DNA of 64,000 nucleotides from Anaerolineales bacterium (GTDB taxonomy: Bacteria; Chloroflexota; Anaerolineae; 4572-78; J111), in assembly GCA_020634935.1 (NCBI GenBank), contig JACKAT010000003.1:62001-126000 (forward strand), in the 5' to 3' direction. The notes under the pieces are model-generated. The model was given only the letters and a program-made list of their open reading frames with translations, made no database searches and was not told the DNA's origin. Below are positions 9,801 to 18,813 of the stretch, piece by piece; within the stretch, counting starts at the first letter, position 1, and each line of letters opens with the position of its first letter. A program made the position numbers and the translations under genes.

Positions 9801-11544
9801 CTATACGCAAGATGAAGCCATTGGACACAGCGTTCATGAGTTAGTCACGAATGACCTGCTGCGGACTCAAGCCGTTACTTACGGGCAGAAAGTCAGCCAG
9901 GGCCAACCGGTCCGGGCTATCGACCAGCGGAGTCGCAAAGACGGCTCGCTGGTTGATGTGGAAATTTTGGGGGTTCCGGTGATGATCGATAATGAGCAGG
10001 TAGCTATTCTGGTCATTTACCACGATATCACCGAACTGGAGCAGGCCCGCCAGGCGGCGGAAGCGGCCAACCAGGCCAAGAGCGAGTTCCTATCGAATAT
10101 GAGCCACGAACTCCGTACACCGCTGAATGCTATCATTGGTTTCTCGCAGTTGATGATGAAAAATAGCAGCCGGAATGGTCCATCGCTGCCCGCGGAATAT
10201 CAGGAAAACCTACGCATCATCAACCGCAGCGGCGAGCATTTACTGACCCTGATCAACAACGTATTGTCGCTTTCAAAAATCGAGTCGGGTCGAACGACGT
10301 TAAACGAAAATGATTTCGACTTCAATCAAATGCTAGACGACCTGGAAGATATGTTCCGGCTGCGGGCGCAAACAAAAAAGTTGCAGCTAACTGTTAAGCG
10401 AACCGACCTGCCGCAGTTTATTCGTACTGACGAAGTTAAGCTACGTCAAGTTCTCATCAACCTGCTCAATAATGCGCTCAAATTTACTGAGGACGGCGAA
10501 GTTACCTTACGTATGGGGGGGCAGCCAGACCAAGTCAACGACAGTCAAAGTTCCTCTCCGGCCAGTCAGTCGATCATTAAGTTATTTTTTGAGGTAGAAG
10601 ACACGGGACCAGGTATTGCGCCGGAAGAGTTGGCTACGGTCTTTGACGCTTTTGTTCAGACCCGCACCGGTCAAAGTGCTCACGAAGGCACCGGCTTGGG
10701 ATTGACCATCAGTTATCAATTTGTGCAGTTGATGGGCGGCGAGTTAACGGTTAGCAGCGAACTGGGTTGTGGTACAATTTTCAAGTTTGATATTAAAGTA
10801 TCGCCAGCTCAGACCGGAGGGGTTAAGGGCGGCAGTCGAGACCGGAAAGTGATCGGTTTGGTACCAAACCAGCCTCAATTTCGGATTTTAGTGGTTGACG
10901 ACAGCGCTACTAACCGGCAGCTAATGAGCAAACTGTTAAAACCGCTTGGGTTTGAGGTCAAAGAGGCCGTCGACGGGCAAGATGCCATCGAACAGTGGCA
11001 GCAATGGCAGCCCCATCTAATTTGGATGGATATGCGAATGCCCGTCATGGATGGTTATGAAGCCACCCGCAAAATCAAGGCGACGACTCAAGGTCAGGCT
11101 ACGGCCATTATCGCGCTCACGGCCAGTACCTTTGAAGAAGAACAGGCCGTGGTGGTCTCGGCCGGATGTGACGATTTCCTCCGCAAACCGTTCCGCGAAG
11201 CGGATATGTTTCAGATTATGGCCAAACATATTGGGGTCCAGTACATTTATGAAGATACGGACGATGAGCGCCAAACAATCAAGCCGGAGGACCAGGCCAG
11301 ATTGGGTGAAGCTATAGCTCCGGATCGAGAGCAGACTGAAGCCGCTCTCAACTTGCTGCCAACGGAGCTGGTCGAGAAGTTAAGGGAAGCGGCGACTCGC
11401 AGCGATATGCTGGGGGTAGATAATGTAATCGATGATATCAGCCGCTATCATCACCCACTGGCGACCTTATTAACCAGCCTGGCTCAGGATTTTGACTACG
11501 ATGAAATATTGGCTTTACTTCAGATAACAAAAGGGCAATCATGA
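6847..11544 (+). CDS. Large membrane hybrid histidine kinase (Cache-HAMP-PAS-GAF-GAF-PAS-HisKA-HATPase-REC)
   Basis: 1565 residues. TM1 at about 21-43, an extracellular dCache-like sensor (about 44-345, with RPWYVAA and TASYPLYD motifs), TM2 at about 355-377, HAMP (about 377-436) and a coiled coil. PAS1 is at about 488-600 (GSWEFDVASDKFTW, with a PAC tail ITERKRAE), GAF1 at about 617-778, GAF2 at about 797-938 and PAS2 at about 952-1065. HisKA has His1087 in NMSHELRTPLNAI; HATPase follows (NNALKF, DTGPGIA, GTGLGL). The receiver has Asp1395 in WMDMRMP, then a short helical tail (about 1480-1565) of the BarA-like type. It should integrate an external ligand with several cytoplasmic cues. It overlaps the next gene by four bases (ATGA). 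Confidence 0.94.
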   Translation: MLEESFRRWLAKLLGQLSIRTYLIILFVVPVTITVALVSYLSFTGGQRAVNDLAHQLQGATAARIDQQLRSYLEIPLLINELNADNIRTGLIDPTDAAQLETYFWQQIQRFDKVSYIYLGNNQGGFVGAGRVREGGSQFTIEVTDDFKPGAYEIYATNDQGRRTKLLSATPDYDARIRPWYVAAEQAGRPTWSDVFLEFTNHTASVTASYPLYDNSGTLQGVLGTEIALEQTNIFLRSLDIGQTGQAFIIEQNGRIVASSTAEGLALSDRFSRQPPSAFDSQDAVVQASVDYLIGQFGNLAEIDQSQQLLFEYDGSDYFLQITPFSDQLGLDWLIAVVVPSSDFMGQINRNFYTTLALSLLGLVAAISMGILLSLWITRPILKLNEATRQLATETWQADTGNSITLAAERHDEVGQLAQSFGLMAAQLQTTVAELRRHRDHLEELVAERTAKFEQLNETLKEDIDRRQHIEQALKESERRLVETQKLAQLGSWEFDVASDKFTWSEEMFRITGLDPQAGAPSFDDYLKVVHPDDAVLLVRSFAQAQQKGTTYNIELRHLHPNGHINYVMSRGQPYTQNGEVVKLVGFVLDITERKRAEQVIQTAHDELAQRVGELALLNNVTQTVATVTDLPAALEIVAQEMVMAFNARNCGITLLNGDYTHLEVVADYSKNRTEASAKGIIIPIEGNLASQKVLKNKQSIVVPKAQTNPLLASIHNIMTARQTECLMIVPLLARGEVIGTIGLDTTDFNRVFTPAEMRLAETIAGQVAGAIEVARLFEQEHHQRQMAESLRQVAGALSSSLNLQTVLDKIMEELRNVIDYDSAGLSLQDGPDLVLFASANLPARWMGNRIPINGHDPAAQVFKQQAPMIIPDLHEPPYDKIWAGDKKVRGWMGVSLMVGSTAIGMLGVDSYQVAAYTDEDAKILQIFANQAAGAIQNARLHQDIRREKQTFEALLFNSPVATVMVLPNTFEITSWNPAAEKLFGYTQDEAIGHSVHELVTNDLLRTQAVTYGQKVSQGQPVRAIDQRSRKDGSLVDVEILGVPVMIDNEQVAILVIYHDITELEQARQAAEAANQAKSEFLSNMSHELRTPLNAIIGFSQLMMKNSSRNGPSLPAEYQENLRIINRSGEHLLTLINNVLSLSKIESGRTTLNENDFDFNQMLDDLEDMFRLRAQTKKLQLTVKRTDLPQFIRTDEVKLRQVLINLLNNALKFTEDGEVTLRMGGQPDQVNDSQSSSPASQSIIKLFFEVEDTGPGIAPEELATVFDAFVQTRTGQSAHEGTGLGLTISYQFVQLMGGELTVSSELGCGTIFKFDIKVSPAQTGGVKGGSRDRKVIGLVPNQPQFRILVVDDSATNRQLMSKLLKPLGFEVKEAVDGQDAIEQWQQWQPHLIWMDMRMPVMDGYEATRKIKATTQGQATAIIALTASTFEEEQAVVVSAGCDDFLRKPFREADMFQIMAKHIGVQYIYEDTDDERQTIKPEDQARLGEAIAPDREQTEAALNLLPTELVEKLREAATRSDMLGVDNVIDDISRYHHPLATLLTSLAQDFDYDEILALLQITKGQS

Positions 11545-12800
11545 CTGTTTCCGCAGCAAATCAACCGGCTAACATCTTAGTGGTAGACGATACCAAAGCA
11601 AATCTGCGCCTGCTGGCTGAAATCTTGTCCCAGCGAGGCTACCAGGTTAGACCGGCTACCAACGGCTCCAGAGCCTTAGCCGCCGCCCAAGCCGACCCGC
11701 CTGATCTTATTCTACTCGATATTATGATGCCGGATATGGACGGCTACGCTGTCTGCGAGCAGCTTAAGGCGGCCGAGCCAACCCGAAACATCCCGATTAT
11801 CTTTCTTAGCGCTTTAAATGAAGTTTTGGATAAAGTGAAGGCTTTTTCCAGTGGAGGGGTTGACTACATCACGAAGCCATTCCAAGTCGAGGAGGTGTTA
11901 GCCCGAGTAGAAACGCATCTAACCCTGCGCCAAATGCAAAAAAGTCTGGAGGAAAAAAACCACGAGCTTGAACAGGAAATCACTCAGCGCCGGCAGGCCA
12001 ATGAGGCGCTCCAAAAAGCACTGCAAGAGCTAAAAGATACTCAGGCTCAATTAGTTGAATCGGAAAAGATGGCTGCTTTAGGTGGACTGGTGGCCGGTGT
12101 GGCCCACGAAATCAATAACCCGGTGGGGTTTAGTATCACGGCGGCTTCAGTGCTAGAAGATGAAACCAAAGCCCTGCTGCAAGCCTATCGAGATAATAAC
12201 CTTAAACGCTCTGATTTGGAAGCGTATTTGAATACCGCCGAGGAGAGCAGTCAGCTTATCTTACGAAATCTGCAGCAGGCAGCCGAAATGGTTAAGAATT
12301 TCAAACAAGTCGCTGTCGATCAAAACAGTTTGGAAAAGCGCTCATTTAATCTGAAAAAATATTTGGAAGAAACTATTTACAACTTAACTCCCAAACTAAA
12401 AAAGACGGGGCACGAACTCACCATCAATGGGGACGATACGATCATGATGGACAGCTATCCGGGGGCCCTGGCTCAAATTGTAACCAATTTAGTGCTCAAT
12501 TCCATTATCCATGCCTATTCCGCTCAGCAAGTGGGACACCTCTATTTCAATCTCAGCCAAACTGGTGATAAAGTTATAATTCAATATGCGGATGACGGAT
12601 CGGGTATCCCGGCCGAAAATTTAGGGCAGATTTTCGAACCTTTTTTCACCACGGCTCGCAGCCAGGGGGGCAGTGGTCTTGGTCTACACATCGTTTACAA
12701 CCTGGTTACCCAGAAACTAAAAGGCTCAATTTATTGTGACAGCACGTTAGGTAAGGGGACCCAATTTACCCTTGAACTACCTTCCCGGCTCAATCAATAG
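11541..12800 (+). CDS. Receiver-histidine kinase
   Basis: 419 residues, no membrane segment. Receiver (about 9-125; NILVVDDTKANLR, Asp60 in LILLDIMMPDMDG, Lys in YITKPFQ), coiled coil (about 130-180), then a kinase core with His189 in AGVAHEINNPVG, the type seen in kinases that lack a classic HisKA signature. HATPase has N box LVLNSIIHAY, G1 DDGSGIP and G2 GGSGLGL. It is translationally coupled to the giant hybrid kinase upstream through ATGA, which suggests that kinase's receiver or ATPase core works with this protein in a phosphorelay. Its output partner is not visible in the operon. Confidence 0.93.
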   Translation: MTVSAANQPANILVVDDTKANLRLLAEILSQRGYQVRPATNGSRALAAAQADPPDLILLDIMMPDMDGYAVCEQLKAAEPTRNIPIIFLSALNEVLDKVKAFSSGGVDYITKPFQVEEVLARVETHLTLRQMQKSLEEKNHELEQEITQRRQANEALQKALQELKDTQAQLVESEKMAALGGLVAGVAHEINNPVGFSITAASVLEDETKALLQAYRDNNLKRSDLEAYLNTAEESSQLILRNLQQAAEMVKNFKQVAVDQNSLEKRSFNLKKYLEETIYNLTPKLKKTGHELTINGDDTIMMDSYPGALAQIVTNLVLNSIIHAYSAQQVGHLYFNLSQTGDKVIIQYADDGSGIPAENLGQIFEPFFTTARSQGGSGLGLHIVYNLVTQKLKGSIYCDSTLGKGTQFTLELPSRLNQ

Positions 12801-12808
12801 GAGTAACT

Positions 12809-14182
12809 ATGGACAACAAAACTGACTCATCAGACCAACTCTTTACTAATCAAAAGCACCCGAAAGATAGCTCTACCCAAAATCACCCCGAAGAAAATGG
12901 CAATTGCTGGAAAATTTTAATTGTTGATGACAAATCGGAAGCTCATCAGGTAGCCAAACTGGCCTTGAAGCGACTGAAATTTGAAAACAAAGCGTTAGAG
13001 TTCTATTCTGCCTTTTCCGCCCAAGAGGCCAGAGAGATGCTGCGAGACCATACCGACATCGCTCTCATTTTATTAGACGTTGTTATGGAGAGCGACCATG
13101 CCGGCTTGGAGTTGGCCCAGTACATTCGCGATATACTGACTAACAAGATGATTCGGATTATCATCCGTACCGGGCAGCCCGGCAAAGCGCCGGAAGAACT
13201 GGTTTTTATGGATTATGACATCAACGACTACACCACTAAAACCGAACTGACTCGCGAAAAGATAACCACCGCGGTTATCGGTGCATTAAGATCCTATCGA
13301 GATCTGACCACGATTGAACATCAAAAAAAAGAACTCCAGAAAATTAACCGGAAATTGCAGCAAGAGATTGAGCTTCGTCAAAAACTGGAGGCCGAACGCT
13401 TGGAGCAGGAGAAGCTGCGCATGGAAAAAGAATTTCTGGCCAAGCAAACTGAAGATCTGCTTAAGCTTAATGCGGATAAAGATAAATTTTTTTCGATTGT
13501 GGCTCACGATTTAAAGGGGCCATTTTTACCGGTTTTAGGTAACGCCGAACTGCTCATCGAAATAGCGGATCAGGTCAGCGTCGATGAGATTCGAGAACGG
13601 TGTAAAACCATTTACGATGCCGGCAGTCGGGTGATCGATCTGCTGGATAATTTGTTGCAATGGTCTCGCATGCAAATGGAACGGATCAATTTTGAGCCGG
13701 TTCGCGCTAACCTTAACGAGGTTGTTGAAAATAATATCTGGTTGTTTGTCCAAAGCGCGGCTAATAAGGACATCTGCTTGAAAAGCGAGATCAATAAGAT
13801 CATCCCTGTTTTTGTCGATATCAATATGTTAAATATCGTCTTACGCAATCTTACTTCCAATGCCATTAAGTTCACCCCGCCGCTCGGTCAAGTCACCATT
13901 TTCGTCAGGGATCTTCAGGATCAGCCGGATCAGGCCTCAGGCTTTGTGGAAATTGCGGTTAGGGATACGGGCATCGGCATGAGCCAGGAAAATCAGGCCA
14001 AGCTTTTTCGCATCGATGAACATTACACCACGCCTGGCACTAACAAAGAAAAAGGGACCGGCCTGGGATTAATTATCACCAAAGAAATGGCCGAGCGAAA
14101 TGGAGGACGCATTTGGGTGGAGAGTGAGCCAGACCAAGGAACAACGTTCTGGTTTACGGTTCCCACGAAACCCCCTCAATAA
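12809..14182 (+). CDS. Receiver-histidine kinase, paralogue of the first operon gene
   Basis: 457 residues. Receiver with Asp90 (LLDVVMESDHAG) and the same IRTGQPGKAPEE and MDYDINDYTTKTEL segment as the 5513-6844 protein, a long charged coiled coil (about 170-225), HisKA with His233 in FSIVAHDLKGPF, and HATPase (NLTSNAIKF, RDTGIGMS, GTGLGL). It starts eight bases after the previous stop, with AGGAG upstream. Last gene of the cluster; the next gene is convergent. Two near-identical receiver types at both ends of the operon suggest duplication within the locus. Confidence 0.92.
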   Translation: MDNKTDSSDQLFTNQKHPKDSSTQNHPEENGNCWKILIVDDKSEAHQVAKLALKRLKFENKALEFYSAFSAQEAREMLRDHTDIALILLDVVMESDHAGLELAQYIRDILTNKMIRIIIRTGQPGKAPEELVFMDYDINDYTTKTELTREKITTAVIGALRSYRDLTTIEHQKKELQKINRKLQQEIELRQKLEAERLEQEKLRMEKEFLAKQTEDLLKLNADKDKFFSIVAHDLKGPFLPVLGNAELLIEIADQVSVDEIRERCKTIYDAGSRVIDLLDNLLQWSRMQMERINFEPVRANLNEVVENNIWLFVQSAANKDICLKSEINKIIPVFVDINMLNIVLRNLTSNAIKFTPPLGQVTIFVRDLQDQPDQASGFVEIAVRDTGIGMSQENQAKLFRIDEHYTTPGTNKEKGTGLGLIITKEMAERNGGRIWVESEPDQGTTFWFTVPTKPPQ

Positions 14183-14188
14183 CCCTGG

Positions 14189-14725
14189 CTAAAAATAGAC
14201 ATAAACCGCGTATAAGAGATAAAGCCAGCAAATTGTATTGATCAACGTCTCCACCGGCCCGCCGGTTTTAATACGAAGGGGTTTGGGCAAGATCGAGAAG
14301 TTGCGGCGACGAAATGGTCCAAAAGCCGGAATCCCCATTTGAGTTACCCAATCGGCCAGTAGATGCAGCAGATAGCCCCAGGCCAGCCACCACAGCATTG
14401 TCAGCGAGTAGTACCAACCTATCGCCCCACACACCAACGGCCAAATTAAATAATGAGTGGCGCCCCGATGGCCAAAAACCGAGCGCAACGATGAACTAAT
14501 GGCCTGAAAGGGGGTGTTGAGAAAATTTTGCACCCAACGCGGCATCAGTTTATTAAACAAGCCTGCGGGATTACTGGCCGTCGAACGCGGCTCATCGATA
14601 TCTGGGATTAGAGCAGCCCCTAAAACAATACCCCAGGCCAGTGCGCCCTGGGGCATATGTCCGGACTGCTGACCTAAAATAAGGGTCGCGGTAGCAGCAA
14701 GCACAACATGGGTGGCTCCTGTCAA
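14189..14725 (-). CDS. YdjM/DUF457-like membrane protein
   Basis: 178 residues, inner-membrane protein of the LexA-binding/YdjM-type metal-dependent hydrolase family. The N-terminus THVVLAATATLILG carries the conserved early His, and DIDEPRST and HRGATHYLIWPLV carry the acidic/His residues typical of the family (GHRGxTH). LLHLLADWVTQMGIP is the second His/Asp motif, and there are about four hydrophobic helices. The family is linked to phospholipid or metal-dependent hydrolysis, but function is weakly established. Convergent with the kinase operon, six bases apart. Confidence 0.8.
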   Translation of the reverse strand: MTGATHVVLAATATLILGQQSGHMPQGALAWGIVLGAALIPDIDEPRSTASNPAGLFNKLMPRWVQNFLNTPFQAISSSLRSVFGHRGATHYLIWPLVCGAIGWYYSLTMLWWLAWGYLLHLLADWVTQMGIPAFGPFRRRNFSILPKPLRIKTGGPVETLINTICWLYLLYAVYVYF

Positions 14726-14855
14726 TTTCTCCTCCAGTCTTAATCAATTTATTGTCGTAACACTACTTCAAGTATTATCGTTACTTGAAATTACCGCAGA
14801 AAGGCGCTTTTTAGCAAGTTAGCGGTTCATTTCAGTAATTCGGAGGGGGCAAATT

Positions 14856-14874
14856 AAACTTAAGTTTGTCCTAC
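14856..14874 (+). repeat. Partial copy of a dispersed palindrome
   Basis: AAACTTAAGTTTGTCCTAC here matches the right two thirds of the perfect 26-bp palindrome found at 52010-52035 and 55195-55220; the left arm has decayed. It lies in the gap before the sigma-factor gene. Confidence 0.6.
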
Positions 14875-14975
14875 AAACTTCGACAATTTTCCAATAGAAG
14901 TGTAGTAAATGCCAGCTTCCGGTGTAATAATAAGTGAAAACACCCCTGACCTGAGCTCGGATAGGAGTGACGACC

Positions 14976-15545
14976 TTGCAAGCTGTCGAAACAAAACCTA
15001 ATAAGGAGAGGTCCAGTCTCGGTTCGACGTCGGACTCAAATTTGGCCGGACTGTTCCAGGAATATTACCCACGTATCTATAACTATTTACGTTATCGGGT
15101 CAATTCGGTTGAAGATGCGGAGGACATGATCGGCGTTGTTTTCGAACGCGCCTATATCCACCGTGGTCAGTTTGATCCCCATAAAGGATCATTTTCAACA
15201 TGGCTATTCCGAATTGCCCACAATACGCTGGCCAACTTTTATCGAACCCGTGAGCGCCGCTCGGCTTGGGAAAGTGAGGCCGGGCTTCCACTGGATTTAG
15301 TGACACCCGAACCATCACCGGAGTCCCAGGTGGTCTACCAAGAAACTTTGGCTCAACTGCTGCAAGGAATCGAGCATTTGAACGAGCGCGATCAGGAAAT
15401 CATTAGCCTCAAATTTGCCGGCAGGCTCGGAAACAAAGAAATCGGTGAGATTATGGACCTCAAGGAAAAGACCGTCAGTGTCGTGCTGCTGCGAGCTATG
15501 CGCCGCCTGCGCCAATATATGATCGAAAAGGAGACAGCTCAATGA
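14976..15545 (+). CDS. ECF-type RNA polymerase sigma factor
   Basis: 189 residues. Region 2 contains LFQEYYPRIYNYLRYRVNS..DAEDMIGVVFERAY and FSTWLFRIAHNTLANFYR; region 4 contains LNERDQEIISLKFAGRLGNKEI and LKEKTVSVVLLRAMRRLR. The frame is open from a GTG at 14967, but the ribosome-binding site AGGAG (14963-14967) overlaps that codon; the TTG at 14976 is correctly spaced (8 bases) and is preferred. It overlaps the next gene by four bases (ATGA). The gene order sigma then membrane protein is the standard sigma/anti-sigma arrangement. Confidence 0.93.
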   Translation: MQAVETKPNKERSSLGSTSDSNLAGLFQEYYPRIYNYLRYRVNSVEDAEDMIGVVFERAYIHRGQFDPHKGSFSTWLFRIAHNTLANFYRTRERRSAWESEAGLPLDLVTPEPSPESQVVYQETLAQLLQGIEHLNERDQEIISLKFAGRLGNKEIGEIMDLKEKTVSVVLLRAMRRLRQYMIEKETAQ

Positions 15546-17065
15546 ACGAGCAAGAATTTGCTGATCTCTTTTCTAACCAAATCGATCGTATGTTAGCGGG
15601 TGAGTCATTAGAAAGTATTCCTGAGATCGACGATTTACCGGGCCTTTTGGAAGTTGGCCGCCAAATCTCGCAAACCCAATTTCAAGCCAGTACCGCCGCC
15701 CAGACCGCCTTTCATCACAGCTTGGCGAGCTGGTTCGATTCAGTGAATGGAGGTTCACCCATGACAATCTTAGGCTTATCCAAAACTTGGTTTATCAGTA
15801 TTATCATTGTAGCAATGGTGGTTGTAACCGGAGCAGGGTTTATCGCGCTAATTGCCACCAGCGTCGTTATTGTCCGCGCCGGCGATGCGCCGGTTATTGG
15901 CACCGATGAACCGGGTGACGATGATGATGATCTTCAACCGACAGAGGTTTATACCTCAACCATAACCGGCACCCCTGCCATGACCTTAACGACGACACCG
16001 CCGGTTATCGGAACGCCAACCTTGACCTCAACCGTTGTCTCAACCACCACGCCGACAACCCCCGTACCGACCACATCGGCGACGCCAGAACCTTCTAGCA
16101 AGCCCAACCTGGGCAAGTTGCCCCCCATTATTATTGTCGGCCAGCTACCGGATATAACATTATGTAAAGGTGCATATGTAACCCATAGTAAGTTAGCCAA
16201 CTATAGCAGCGCTCCGGTGGCTAATGCCGCCCTGGTTTGGGAAGTAATCGAAGGATCGGAGTTTGTCAAAAAAGTTGATATCATCTCCGACAAATTGGAG
16301 TTACGCCCTACCCCTGACGCAGAGAATGTCGCTCCAACGCCTTTACCGGTTGTTGGCCAGCCCTCCGAGCAGCCGATCTACTTTGCCAATATGAATTCCA
16401 TTTCTATCGACCAAGAGGTCGATCTGGATATTAATGTTGATGTCAACGATGGTTGGTGGGATCAGCCGGATGGGACAATTATCAAGGTGCGGGTCTCTAT
16501 AGAAAACCGGATCGAAATTTCCAACGACGATGAATATTGGGATCATGATCGCGGCCACGGTAATGATCCGGATGGCTATGATGAGGATAATCCCGGCCAG
16601 GGTCAAAAATCTGATAATGACGATAACTCCTCAACGCGCAGCCAGATTATCACCATCGTGAAGCAAGGCGCTAAGTGGGTTACGCTCGAAGGTTTCATCC
16701 ACGAATATGGCGAGCATACCTATCTAGTCGATGGCAATATCATCATCATCAATGAATGTACTGGCCTACCCGTCAAGTTCATTCCTGGCTCAAAAGTCAA
16801 GCTCATCGGCTGGCTGCAACCCAACGGGACTTTTATTGCTATTAAAATTATCGTAATCACTGTTACTATTAACACCGGCGATTTTGATAGCGGGGTCCCC
16901 TTTCCGGTTGATGATGGCGGTGACAATGATGACGATGGTGACGGCGGTGGCGGCGGTAAAGGCGGGGGTAAAGGTAAAGGCGATGACGGCGATCACGATC
17001 GTGGTCACGGCAATGACCCTGACCATCATGATGAGGACAATCCCGGCAAAGGCCGAAAGAAGTAG
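15542..17065 (+). CDS. Probable membrane anti-sigma factor with DUF5666-like extracellular domain
   Basis: 507 residues. A cytoplasmic N-terminus of about 80 residues (sigma-binding by position), one TM helix (about 83-108, FISIIIVAMVVVTGAGFIAL), a Thr/Pro-rich extracellular linker, then a beta-rich region. Within it, VTLEGFIHEYGEHTYLVDG to GSKVKLIGWLQPNGTFIAIK resembles the DUF5666 OB-like fold often fused to anti-sigma factors in Chloroflexota. The C-terminal ~50 residues are low-complexity Gly/Asp/His/Lys; DRGHGNDPDGYDEDNPG in the middle recurs at the end as a near copy. No zinc-binding HxxxCxxC motif is seen, so the anti-sigma call rests on topology and the ATGA overlap with the sigma gene. 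Confidence 0.8.
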   Translation: MNEQEFADLFSNQIDRMLAGESLESIPEIDDLPGLLEVGRQISQTQFQASTAAQTAFHHSLASWFDSVNGGSPMTILGLSKTWFISIIIVAMVVVTGAGFIALIATSVVIVRAGDAPVIGTDEPGDDDDDLQPTEVYTSTITGTPAMTLTTTPPVIGTPTLTSTVVSTTTPTTPVPTTSATPEPSSKPNLGKLPPIIIVGQLPDITLCKGAYVTHSKLANYSSAPVANAALVWEVIEGSEFVKKVDIISDKLELRPTPDAENVAPTPLPVVGQPSEQPIYFANMNSISIDQEVDLDINVDVNDGWWDQPDGTIIKVRVSIENRIEISNDDEYWDHDRGHGNDPDGYDEDNPGQGQKSDNDDNSSTRSQIITIVKQGAKWVTLEGFIHEYGEHTYLVDGNIIIINECTGLPVKFIPGSKVKLIGWLQPNGTFIAIKIIVITVTINTGDFDSGVPFPVDDGGDNDDDGDGGGGGKGGGKGKGDDGDHDRGHGNDPDHHDEDNPGKGRKK

Positions 17066-17082
17066 TAACGGAGGAAAACACC

Positions 17083-18726
17083 ATGCCCGATAGCCATCAG
17101 CCTGACGCTTTCTCCGAAGTAAACCCTTCGGAACAGGAAACGATAGCGAGAAAAATTGAGCTACCGGCTGAGTTGTTAGAGGCCAACAGCCCCGGCGGTG
17201 AAGTCTCACCGCCGGCGGCTTCACTTCAGGGTGGAGCCCGTTCGAACAAAACGATGCTCTGGGGGGGTATCGGCTGTATCTTGCTGCTATGTGTTGGTTT
17301 GTTAGGTGGGGTGGGGTTGATGACCGCCGGCACTGTTTTTTGGGGAGACTCTAACAATAATGCAGTCGCCGCAGCAGCAACGACTGAACCGGTCAAGGTT
17401 AAAATAACCAGCTCAACGAATAAAACCGGATCGCCCCACGAAAATCAATCGGGTGATCCGGTATCACCGACTAAACAGCCAGATGTATCAGTCGAGGCCG
17501 GGACACCTGTTATGGGTGAAATAAAGTTTGCCCCAAAAACCGATCCCTTGCGGGTCCAAGACTCCTTTAAAACCGGTGTAGTCACCATTTTGGCCACCTT
17601 CGAATATAATAATTTATCGCCGGATGATACTTGGACGCAGGTCTGGTATCACGATAGTCAAGAAATCTCGCGCTCGACGCAGCCCTGGCTTGAAGGTGAA
17701 AGCGGCGTTTATGAATATGTCATCGAAACGGGGCAGGGGCCGCTGCCGGAAGGTCAGTGGGATTTGGAATTTTATATCAACGAGCATCTCGTTACCTCGG
17801 GCAGTTTTGAGATAAGCGGCGAGGGAGAGGCCCGGCATCAGCCGGACCCCCCTGAACCGGTGGAAGTAGCCAAGGTTTTTAAGTTGGCTTATACCAAGTG
17901 GGATGGGGAGAAGCACAATCTTTATGTGAGTGATAGTAATGGCAGCTATGAACAGTTCATCCTGCGGGGTGGGGCTGGCCCGTCATGGTCGCCGGATGGT
18001 CAACACCTTTTTTTTTACGGCGAGGAAGGCGTTGATCATCAATATATTAATGGTCAACGATATTCATTTACCGGTGTAACTAACGGTATTGTCCGGCTTG
18101 ATGCTTCGCCACTGCCGGCTAACGTGAGCCAGCTCAACCTCGCCCAAGGGCATGGGTGGAATGATGGTACGGCTCGCTGGGCCAATGTTTCTCCGGACGG
18201 TAGTATGATCGCTTATGACGGTGATCGTGGAGGCGGGCGGCGGGTCTACTTTTTGGGCACTAACAGCAACCAGCAGTTTCGATATGAGATTATCGGCGAA
18301 CAGGCCGATTGGTCACCGGATAGTCAGCAAATCGTCTATCGTTCCGGGCGCAACAACCAAACCGGTCTCTGGATCTCTAACCGCACCGACTCCGGCCATA
18401 TGCGCCTTACAGTTGGCGGCGCCGATTCATTTCCGGCTTGGTCGCCTGACGGCAACACTATCGCTTTCAGCCGTGATGTCGGCGGCAATGTTGACATTTA
18501 TACCGTCAAACCCGATGGCAGTGAACTGACTCAACTTACCAATGCACCGGGGCATGATACCCTACCTGAGTTCCTGCCCACCGGAGAAATCGTGTTTCGC
18601 AGTGCTCGCGGCGGGCAGTGGAACATTTGGAAAATGGACGGCGATGGCTCAAACCAGACGTTGATCATCGCCAATGCGCCGGTTGGGCCGGAATGGTCCT
18701 TCAGCAGAATGGGTGTACTCCAGTAA
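17083..18726 (+). CDS. Membrane-anchored TolB/PD40-type beta-propeller protein
   Basis: 547 residues. A cytoplasmic N-terminus, one TM (about 58-84, WGGIGCILLLCVGLLGGVGL), a linker, a beta-sandwich-like region (about 145-250), then WD40-like PD40 repeats: SWSPDGQHLFFYG, NVSPDGSMIAYDG, DWSPDSQQIVYRS, AWSPDGNTIAFSR and FLPTGEIVFRSA. GGAGG lies just before the ATG and the gene starts 18 bases after the anti-sigma gene, so it is the third gene of the sigma operon. The extracellular propeller may bind ligands or peptidoglycan, as TolB-like domains do; this is inference. Confidence 0.85.
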   Translation: MPDSHQPDAFSEVNPSEQETIARKIELPAELLEANSPGGEVSPPAASLQGGARSNKTMLWGGIGCILLLCVGLLGGVGLMTAGTVFWGDSNNNAVAAAATTEPVKVKITSSTNKTGSPHENQSGDPVSPTKQPDVSVEAGTPVMGEIKFAPKTDPLRVQDSFKTGVVTILATFEYNNLSPDDTWTQVWYHDSQEISRSTQPWLEGESGVYEYVIETGQGPLPEGQWDLEFYINEHLVTSGSFEISGEGEARHQPDPPEPVEVAKVFKLAYTKWDGEKHNLYVSDSNGSYEQFILRGGAGPSWSPDGQHLFFYGEEGVDHQYINGQRYSFTGVTNGIVRLDASPLPANVSQLNLAQGHGWNDGTARWANVSPDGSMIAYDGDRGGGRRVYFLGTNSNQQFRYEIIGEQADWSPDSQQIVYRSGRNNQTGLWISNRTDSGHMRLTVGGADSFPAWSPDGNTIAFSRDVGGNVDIYTVKPDGSELTQLTNAPGHDTLPEFLPTGEIVFRSARGGQWNIWKMDGDGSNQTLIIANAPVGPEWSFSRMGVLQ

Positions 18727-18813
18727 TTCGGTTAAATGAATTTTAGTCGATCACCCTTTCCTTAAACCGAAGGGGGAAATTCTCATTTTGATGCGGATTT
18801 GATCTCTAAGCCG

